From contig CAYMPQ010000075.1 of the NCBI GenBank assembly GCA_964392345.1, positions 1 through 6,902 of the forward strand: a stretch of DNA of 6,902 nucleotides. The letters run 5' to 3'. How positions within the stretch are numbered: position 1 is the stretch's first letter; each line of letters opens with the position of its first letter. The position numbers and the translations under genes were made by a program. The notes beneath the pieces were generated by a model. That model saw only the letters and a program-made list of their open reading frames with translations. It had not been told where the DNA came from and did no database searches. This document shows, piece by piece, positions 1 to 4,763 of the stretch. The DNA is from JAUVXY01 sp964392345. Lineage in GTDB: Bacteria > Actinomycetota > Humimicrobiia > Humimicrobiales > Humimicrobiaceae.

Positions 1-551
1 ACACATAATTCTATGTCATCTCTTTTTTTCCATGCCTCAATTTCATCCTTATACAGTATATATTCAGGGCTAACCGCTCCATAAACTACAACCAGCCTCT
101 TGTAACTTGCTCTGTCTTCTAAAATACATTTTATCAAAGACATAACCGGCGCCATGCCGAGACCGCCAGCAATAATAATTACATCATGCCCCCTCATTTT
201 TTCATACGGAAAATAACCATTTCCAAAAGGTCCTCTTATACCAACTTTTTCTCCTTCATTCATTCTGTGAAGGGCGCCTGACACGTTGCCGATATCTCTT
301 ATGCAAAGCTGAAAAGAGCCCTTGCTATTTGGAGAAGACGGTATGGAAAATGGAGCCTCCCCTAAACCAAAAACTGTTAGTTCCACAAATTGGCCCGGCT
401 TAAAGTTAAATTGCTTTCTTTTCTCAATATCATCTATAACTATGGTAAACTGTTTTTCTGTTGGTGATAATTGTTTTATCTCAGTAATCGCAGCAACATC
501 TGGAACATATATGGTTTTATTGCTTCCTTTTTCTTCTACATTTAATACCAT
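1..551 (-). CDS. hydG: NiFe hydrogenase / sulfhydrogenase gamma subunit, FAD- and NAD(P)-binding (partial)
   Basis: The first 183 residues are present and the C-terminus runs off the left edge. The protein belongs to the ferredoxin-NADP reductase-like family that passes electrons between NAD(P)H and a hydrogenase or sulfite reductase core in the cytoplasm. Visible parts are an N-terminal FAD-binding beta barrel with KPGQF (about 51-55) and APFSIPSSP (66-74, the flavin-binding stretch), GIRGPFGNGYF (104-114), and the nucleotide-binding GGLGMAPV (129-136). A C-terminal 2Fe-2S cysteine motif, expected for the family, would lie outside the window. The ATG at 551 follows AGGTGAG (561-567) by 9 bases and starts 2 bases after the hydB stop, so the two are translationally linked. 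The main alternative is AsrB of anaerobic sulfite reductase. HypB nearby favours hydrogenase. This hydG is the Pyrococcus-style gamma subunit, not the radical-SAM maturase of the same name. Confidence 0.85.
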   Translation of the reverse strand, partial: MVLNVEEKGSNKTIYVPDVAAITEIKQLSPTEKQFTIVIDDIEKRKQFNFKPGQFVELTVFGLGEAPFSIPSSPNSKGSFQLCIRDIGNVSGALHRMNEGEKVGIRGPFGNGYFPYEKMRGHDVIIIAGGLGMAPVMSLIKCILEDRASYKRLVVVYGAVSPEYILYKDEIEAWKKRDDIELC

Positions 552-553
552 TT

Positions 554-1585
554 TTAAACACTCACCTCTTTCTTAACCAAATCAATGTCTTCACTAATCT
601 TAATCTTAGCCAAACATGCTTCAATACATCTTCCGCAGCCGACACATCCATAGGCTCCGTATTTGTCAAGCGATGTTTTTAATTTACATCTATACCTTTG
701 TTTTAACCTGTTTTCTTTTGTAGGCCTGAAGTTATGGCCGCCAGCTACAAGTCCGTATTCTGGTATCATGCATGAATCCCATTCTCTTGTTTTCGTTCCA
801 TCCACAAGATTTAGCTCCATGTCATCCTTTACGTTAAAACAAAAACATGTTGGGCAAACTAAATTGCACGAACCGCAGCTGTAACAATTTTCAGCTATTT
901 TTTCCCATAACTTATCATCATCATAGATTAGTTCAAAGTTGTCGTAAAAACTTTTTATTCCAGCTTTTAAGGAAAATTTTTTCCTATATTCATCCATATA
1001 TGTGTCGTAACCTTTAAAATCTTCCCGCCCGGCATCTTTTGTTTCTGCATATTTTTCGAGAATATCATTCCCTTTTGCTGTCCCAACTCTTACAAAGTAT
1101 TTATTCTTAAGCTCTGTTATGTACAGGTCAAAGCCTTCTTTTACGTATTCTGCCCCCATGCTTAATGAAAAATTCGTTTCTGTTGGCTCGCAATCTTTGC
1201 CTATTACAATAAGTTTCTTCCTTTTTGCAAAATAATTTTCATCAACAAAGTCCACTGAAAAGACTTTGTCTAAAAAGTTCATTGCATTTAAATCCCATGC
1301 ATTAATGCCAAAAAGGACTTTTTCGCTACTCTCAACTACAGATTCGATTTTTATCCCATCTCTAATTTCATATTTAACAAGCTCTTCCGTTGGAGGAAAA
1401 AGAATTTTTTTTGCCGGAGGTATTGTTGTTCGCTTATAATCAGTATCTAGCTCTTCTATACTTTTGATGGTAACAAAATCATGGACTGCCCTATCCTTTT
1501 TCTTTGGCCCTACAAACTCAAAATCAGATATAAGATTCCTTACAAAATCTTTATACCCTTCCTTCTCCAGAGTTTTATAAAGCAT
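554..1585 (-). CDS. hydB: NiFe hydrogenase / sulfhydrogenase beta subunit with two 4Fe-4S clusters
   Basis: This 343-residue soluble electron-transfer subunit matches the size of HydB of group 3b NiFe hydrogenases and of AsrA. The N-terminal half (about 60-170) has the family's FPPTEELVKYE and GINAWDLNAMNFLD segments. The C-terminal half carries two ferredoxin-like motifs: C234-x2-C-x2-C-x3-C244-P, extended by C247 and C249, and C314-x2-C-x2-C-x3-C324. Between them is WDSC (269-272) with AGGHNFRPT (281-289) and RYRC (297-300), which from memory resemble HydB more than AsrA (AsrA has GGHGFR). The usual proline after the last cysteine of cluster 2 is replaced by leucine (ACLAKI). The ATG at 1585 is preceded by GGGGAG 5 bases upstream. 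It heads the hydB-hydG unit and probably carries electrons between the gamma-subunit flavin and the catalytic subunits. AsrA of a sulfite reductase is the alternative. Confidence 0.85.
   Translation of the reverse strand: MLYKTLEKEGYKDFVRNLISDFEFVGPKKKDRAVHDFVTIKSIEELDTDYKRTTIPPAKKILFPPTEELVKYEIRDGIKIESVVESSEKVLFGINAWDLNAMNFLDKVFSVDFVDENYFAKRKKLIVIGKDCEPTETNFSLSMGAEYVKEGFDLYITELKNKYFVRVGTAKGNDILEKYAETKDAGREDFKGYDTYMDEYRKKFSLKAGIKSFYDNFELIYDDDKLWEKIAENCYSCGSCNLVCPTCFCFNVKDDMELNLVDGTKTREWDSCMIPEYGLVAGGHNFRPTKENRLKQRYRCKLKTSLDKYGAYGCVGCGRCIEACLAKIKISEDIDLVKKEVSV
561..567 (-). promoter_or_regulatory. Ribosome binding site of hydG
   Basis: AGGTGAG on the minus strand lies 9 bases before the ATG and inside the last codons of hydB. 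It supports the start at 551 and coupled translation of the two subunits. Confidence 0.7.
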
Positions 1586-1590
1586 TCAGT

Positions 1591-1596
1591 CTCCCC
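1591..1596 (-). promoter_or_regulatory. Ribosome binding site of hydB
   Basis: GGGGAG, within AGAGGGGAG (1591-1599), sits 5 bases upstream of the ATG at 1585 and fixes that start. Confidence 0.7.
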
Positions 1597-1622
1597 TCTG
1601 TTATTTTTTATATATAAAACAA

Positions 1623-1642
1623 TTGTAATCAGTTTGTAACAA
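1623..1642. promoter_or_regulatory. Imperfect inverted repeat, candidate operator at the hydB promoter
   Basis: The plus strand reads TTGTAATCAGTTTGTAACAA, with outer TTGT/ACAA arms and an inner palindromic TTGTAACAA. It abuts the -10 box and covers the predicted transcription start, a position where a bound repressor would block initiation. It loosely resembles the Rex redox-sensor box (TTGTTAA-N4-TTAACAA) but is two bases longer and has mismatches. Which protein binds it, if any, is unknown. Confidence 0.3.
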
Positions 1643-1670
1643 AAATATCATCTACCTTAAACGATGTCAA
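1642..1670 (-). promoter_or_regulatory. Sigma-A-type promoter of hydB-hydG
   Basis: On the minus strand, a perfect -35 box TTGACA (1665-1670) is followed by a 17-base spacer and a -10 box TATTTT (1642-1647). Transcription would start near 1635 and give a leader of about 50 bases. The 91-base gap after hypB has no clear terminator, so some read-through from hypB is also possible. Confidence 0.65.
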
Positions 1671-1676
1671 TAAAAT

Positions 1677-2330
1677 CTAGTTATTTTTAATGTCCCTGTC
1701 TGTTATCCAATTTATCCACTTTTCCAAACCCGATCCGGTTTTACAGGAAACCTCTATTATCTCTGCTCCGTGGTTTAATTCATTTACTTTTTTCCTAAAA
1801 AAGTCTATGGAAAAATCGCTTGATTCAAGCATATCGGTTTTATTTAGTATAACTTCATTACTTTTAATAAATACAGGAGGATATTTTACAGGTTTGTCAT
1901 CCCCCTCGCTTACCGATGATACAACTACTTTAAAATCTTCGCCAAGGTCAAAACCTACCGGACATATCAAGTTGCCAACATTTTCAATCAAAATTAAGTT
2001 TAAGTTTTCCAAATTAAATTTTTCTACAGCTTTTGCCACCATGGTTGCGTTCAGATGACAAGACCCGCCAGTATTTATTTGAACTACTTCACTTATATAT
2101 TCTTTTATTTTTTGCGCATCGTGTGTTGAGGATATGTCTCCCTCAATTACTCCGATATTTTTCTTTTGCTTAAGTCTTTTAATAGTTTCTATTATTAAAG
2201 AAGTTTTCCCTGCTCCCGGGGAAGAAAGCAAATTAATTACCAGAACATTATTTTTTTTAAATAACTCCCTGTTTAAGTTTGCTTGATCCTTGTTATATTT
2301 TAAAACATTTTCAACAATCTCTATTTTCAT
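1677..2330 (-). CDS. hypB: Hydrogenase nickel incorporation GTPase HypB
   Basis: This 217-residue SIMIBI-class GTPase delivers Ni(II), with HypA, to the active site of NiFe hydrogenase during maturation. The P-loop is SSPGAGKT (36-43). The metal site between the GTPase subunits is seen as GGSCH (88-92, C91 and H92) and as C123 in ENVGNLICP. NKTD (163-166) is the guanine-specificity motif. The N-terminal CxxCGC nickel motif of E. coli HypB and the histidine-rich tract of other HypBs are both absent, so this is the short form with only the G-domain metal site. MKIEIVENVL is a typical HypB start and no in-frame alternative lies just upstream, but no good Shine-Dalgarno precedes the ATG. No hypA or other hyp gene is within the window. 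Its position before hydB is the best evidence that the neighbouring subunits belong to a NiFe hydrogenase. Confidence 0.95.
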   Translation of the reverse strand: MKIEIVENVLKYNKDQANLNRELFKKNNVLVINLLSSPGAGKTSLIIETIKRLKQKKNIGVIEGDISSTHDAQKIKEYISEVVQINTGGSCHLNATMVAKAVEKFNLENLNLILIENVGNLICPVGFDLGEDFKVVVSSVSEGDDKPVKYPPVFIKSNEVILNKTDMLESSDFSIDFFRKKVNELNHGAEIIEVSCKTGSGLEKWINWITDRDIKNN

Positions 2331-2385
2331 AAGACAATAAATTAGGTAATTGTAAAATTATAAAACCAAAAAAAAATACTCCAAC

Positions 2386-2414
2386 ATATTACTCACTGTT
2401 TTATGCAATGTCAA
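2386..2414 (-). promoter_or_regulatory. Sigma-A-type promoter of hypB
   Basis: On the minus strand, TTGACA (2409-2414), a 17-base spacer and TAATAT (2386-2391) form a near-consensus promoter. Its -35 box and spacing are identical to those of the hydB promoter. The leader to the ATG would be about 50 bases. Confidence 0.6.
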
Positions 2415-2416
2415 CT

Positions 2417-2434
2417 TTGTAACCATTGTACCAA
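2417..2434. promoter_or_regulatory. Candidate operator upstream of the hypB promoter
   Basis: The plus strand reads TTGTAACCATTGTACCAA, a degenerate inverted repeat (TTGTAAC versus TTGGTAC arms). It closely resembles the element at the hydB promoter (1623-1642). It lies 2 bases upstream of the hypB -35 box. Shared wording at two hydrogenase-related promoters suggests a common regulator, but AT-rich chance similarity cannot be excluded. Confidence 0.25.
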
Positions 2435-2590
2435 GCTTTTAAAAATAAATTTTTCTATTGCTATATTTTCAAATCAATCTTATATTTATACAGAAATTTT
2501 ATAAAAAATACTTTGAATTTATATTTTTGTATATATTTAATTGTATGCGAAAATTCATACTTAAATTTAAATAATTTTGTAATCTAATAG

Positions 2591-2596
2591 TATAAT
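2591..2596 (+). promoter_or_regulatory. Probable -10 box of the FNT channel promoter
   Basis: A perfect TATAAT lies 45 bases before the start codon. No good -35 box is visible at 16-18 bases. Only TTTAAA (2566-2571, spacer 19) is near, so the promoter is weak or needs an activator. Confidence 0.4.
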
Positions 2597-2625
2597 GATT
2601 TCATAGTCATAATCAAAAAAAATCT

Positions 2626-2632
2626 AAGGAGG
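2626..2632 (+). promoter_or_regulatory. Ribosome binding site of the FNT channel gene
   Basis: AAGGAGG is a perfect Shine-Dalgarno, 9 bases before the ATG at 2642. It decides this start and implies strong translation. Confidence 0.85.
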
Positions 2633-2641
2633 ATTAACAAA

Positions 2642-3436
2642 ATGACAAATCATTGCTTGAAACCAGGGGAAATATGTGAAGCCGTCATAGGTTCCGGTGA
2701 GAAGAAAGGTAAGCTTCCGATAATTAAAATGATTCTACTTGGGCTTCTCGCTGGCTTATTTGTTGGGTTCGGAGCACATGCTGCCATTACAGTCATGCAG
2801 ACAATGAAAGGATTGGATGCTGGTCTAATGAAATTTATGGGAGCAGCAGTCTTCCCAGTAGGCCTGATATTGGTAGTTATAGCAGGAGCAGAATTATTTA
2901 CAGGGAACAACTTAATGACTTTAGCTGTAGCTGACAGAAAAATAGGAGTGGGGCTGCTATTTAAAAACTGGAGCATAGTTTATGTCTCAAATTTTGTAGG
3001 TTCAGTAATATTTGCATCCTTAATTGCAACATCTGGATTATATGGTTCATCGGGTTCTACAAACGCTGCTGGCGATCTTGCAATTGGAATAGCAACCGGC
3101 AAGGTAAACCTGGGTTTTGGAGATGCCTTTGTTAGAGGAATATTTTGCAATATATTAGTTGTATTAGCTGTTTGGTTAGCAGTAGGAGCAAAGGAAATGA
3201 TTTCCAAAATATTTGCAATCTGGTTCCCAATCATGTTATTTGTATTATCAGGTTTTGAACATAGCATTGCAAATATGTATTTTATTCCAGTTGGTAAATT
3301 TATGGGAGCTGATATTAGCTGGCTGGCAATCCTGGTAAAAAATCTAATACCTGTAACTTTAGGTAATATAGTCGGAGGTTCTATAATAATTCCACTTATG
3401 TATTACATAATTTATAAATTGCCGAAAAAAAAATAA
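2642..3436 (+). CDS. Formate/nitrite transporter (FNT) family anion channel
   Basis: This 264-residue inner-membrane protein has six hydrophobic helices (roughly 25-50, 66-93, 105-130, 162-182, 190-212 and 225-257), the normal size and topology of FNT channels, which work as pentamers. Family signatures are GLFVGFGAHAA (38-48) in helix 1, AGAELFTGNN (81-90) at the helix-2 break, RGIFCN (165-170) in helix 4, GFEHSIANM (204-212) with the conserved central His207 in helix 5, and GNIVGG (241-246) in helix 6. Members carry formate (FocA/FdhC), nitrite (NirC) or hydrosulfide (HSC, next to asr genes in Clostridioides difficile). The sequence alone does not settle the substrate. Formate fits a fermentative anaerobe, while hydrosulfide would fit if the divergent hyd/asr-like genes reduce sulfur. 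The gene ends in an A9 run just before its stop and is probably co-transcribed with the DUF1015 gene 19 bases downstream. Confidence 0.9.
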   Translation: MTNHCLKPGEICEAVIGSGEKKGKLPIIKMILLGLLAGLFVGFGAHAAITVMQTMKGLDAGLMKFMGAAVFPVGLILVVIAGAELFTGNNLMTLAVADRKIGVGLLFKNWSIVYVSNFVGSVIFASLIATSGLYGSSGSTNAAGDLAIGIATGKVNLGFGDAFVRGIFCNILVVLAVWLAVGAKEMISKIFAIWFPIMLFVLSGFEHSIANMYFIPVGKFMGADISWLAILVKNLIPVTLGNIVGGSIIIPLMYYIIYKLPKKK

Positions 3437-3440
3437 TTTG

Positions 3441-3447
3441 GAAAGGA
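3441..3447 (+). promoter_or_regulatory. Ribosome binding site deciding the DUF1015 start
   Basis: GAAAGGA lies 8 bases before the ATG at 3456. An in-frame TTG at 3438 would lengthen the protein by six residues, but it has only adenines upstream and would place this site inside the coding region. The ATG is therefore preferred. Confidence 0.6.
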
Positions 3448-3455
3448 AAATTCAT

Positions 3456-4763
3456 ATGGTAGATATCTTACCATTTAATGGGCTTATCTATAACAAGAAA
3501 GCAGTATCTGATATATCTTCTGCAATATCACCTCCGTATGATATTATTTCTTCTGAGAAAAGAGAGGCTTTGCTGGCTTCAAATCCTTACAACATAGTTA
3601 ATCTTATTCTCCCCCAGGACAGCAATGGTAAAAATAAGTATGCGCTTGCAAAGAATATCCTTCAAGACTGGACCGGCAAAAATATACTAAAAACTGATGA
3701 TGAAAAATGTTTCTATATAATTGAAGAAGATTTCTACATAAAAGGCCAAAAAAAAAGGATAACAGGTTTTATTGGACTGACAAAAATTGAACCATATCAT
3801 ACAAAAAAAATAATACGTCACGAAAAGACTCTGCCAAAACCAAAACAGGACAGGCTTAATTTGCTCAGAAGCTGCAGAACAAATTTTGGGCTTGTCTACA
3901 CGCTGTACAGCGACCCCCAAAAGAAAATATCCGGCATACTAAGCACTGAAACTGGTAAAAAACCATTTATAGATATAACAGCGGGGTATGACAAAACTTT
4001 AAAATTCAAACTATGGAGGCTAAGCAGTGCAGACACTGTTGAGAAAATAATTGATCTTATGAAGGAAAAAACTCTGCTAATAGCTGACGGCCACCACAGA
4101 TATGAAACATCTTTAATGTATAAAAATGAGACCATTTTAAATAATTCTGCAGATGAAAGTTGTTTTATGCCAGAAAATTATGTCTTAACATTATATGTAG
4201 ACAGTGGCCAGGAGGACATATCAATATTTCCTACTTATAGAATTGTGAAATTCAAAGCATACCCCGGATCTAAAAAAATACTGCAAACAATAAGCAATTA
4301 CTTCCATATTGAAAATCTGGGCACAGAATCTAATAATTTTATAAACAAAAAATTACAAAATTCTAGTTCCAAAGGGGAAAAAAGCTTCCTTGTCTATTTT
4401 AAGGAAAAAGAATCTTACTTCTTAACCTTAAAATCCGGTGTTACCAATATACCGCCATACAATAAAAAAGTAGATTACGAATATGAAAATTTAGATGTGA
4501 GTATACTGCATAAATTTTTACTGAACAAGTTAGAACCCGGGTATGGCATTGAAAAAATAAAGTATTCACATTCAATAGAAGAAGTTAAGGAAAACATAGA
4601 CAACAACAATTTTGATATGGGAGTCATCTTAAATTCTGTAACCTTAAAAGAATTGGAAAAAATATCTTCTGCCGGCAGGCTTATGCCGCAAAAATCCACT
4701 TTCTTTTATCCAAAACCTTGCACTGGCCTGGTAATGTATAAATTTGACAACACTAAAATTTAA
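3456..4763 (+). CDS. DUF1015 (SpoU-unrelated, HTH-free) family cytoplasmic protein, possible small-molecule kinase
   Basis: This 435-residue soluble protein has no signal peptide or membrane segment, and its length is full for the family. DUF1015 hallmarks, in order, are an N-terminal PFNGLIYN followed by PPYDIIS (26-32), RHEKTLPKPKQDRL (121-134), ADGHHRYE (210-217, the most conserved block and a likely catalytic or phosphate-binding site), and a C-terminal MPQKSTFFYPKP (410-421). No function can be read from the sequence. I recall a Thermotoga member being reported as a pyrophosphate-dependent free-serine kinase, and DUF1015 genes often sit near serine biosynthesis genes, but neither serA nor serC is here. 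The gene follows the FNT channel by 19 bases and ends by overlapping the convergent pckG stop by 4 bases. The start is the ATG at 3456, chosen for its ribosome binding site and because MVDILPFNG matches family N-termini. A TTG at 3438 is the alternative. Confidence 0.85.
   Translation: MVDILPFNGLIYNKKAVSDISSAISPPYDIISSEKREALLASNPYNIVNLILPQDSNGKNKYALAKNILQDWTGKNILKTDDEKCFYIIEEDFYIKGQKKRITGFIGLTKIEPYHTKKIIRHEKTLPKPKQDRLNLLRSCRTNFGLVYTLYSDPQKKISGILSTETGKKPFIDITAGYDKTLKFKLWRLSSADTVEKIIDLMKEKTLLIADGHHRYETSLMYKNETILNNSADESCFMPENYVLTLYVDSGQEDISIFPTYRIVKFKAYPGSKKILQTISNYFHIENLGTESNNFINKKLQNSSSKGEKSFLVYFKEKESYFLTLKSGVTNIPPYNKKVDYEYENLDVSILHKFLLNKLEPGYGIEKIKYSHSIEEVKENIDNNNFDMGVILNSVTLKELEKISSAGRLMPQKSTFFYPKPCTGLVMYKFDNTKI

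Larger units (their letters stand above)
2331..2641. other. Divergent intergenic region between hypB and the FNT channel gene
   Basis: This 311-base, strongly AT-rich, non-coding stretch holds the hypB promoter at its left end and the channel gene promoter and ribosome binding site at its right end. The middle (about 2440-2540) has no recognisable RNA gene, riboswitch or ORF. A small inverted repeat, GTATG-N8-CATAC (2543-2560), lies about 30 bases upstream of the channel gene -10 box and could be an operator. Nothing else can be supported. Confidence 0.6.

Noticed and set aside
322..576. Plus-strand ORF of 84 codons over the start of hydG
   Set aside because: It lies antisense to the conserved FAD-binding domain; composition reflects the opposite strand.
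663..884. Plus-strand ORF of 73 codons inside hydB
   Set aside because: It is antisense to the cysteine-motif region of a well supported gene, has no ribosome binding site and resembles no protein.
1623..1642. Firm assignment of this repeat as a Rex box
   Set aside because: Spacing is two bases too long and three of the arm positions mismatch, so it is kept only as a candidate operator.
1690..2058. Plus-strand ORF of 122 codons inside hypB
   Set aside because: It is a shadow of hypB, which has all GTPase motifs on the minus strand.
2440..2560. Riboswitch or small RNA in the hypB-FNT spacer
   Set aside because: Only short AT-rich arms are present; there is no GC-containing conserved core, terminator or known aptamer pattern.
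2650..3267. Minus-strand ORFs (108 and 95 codons) across the FNT gene
   Set aside because: They mirror the channel coding sequence and have no ribosome binding sites.
3438..3455. TTG at 3438 as the start of the DUF1015 protein
   Set aside because: The ATG at 3456 has a well placed GAAAGGA and matches the usual N-terminus of the family.
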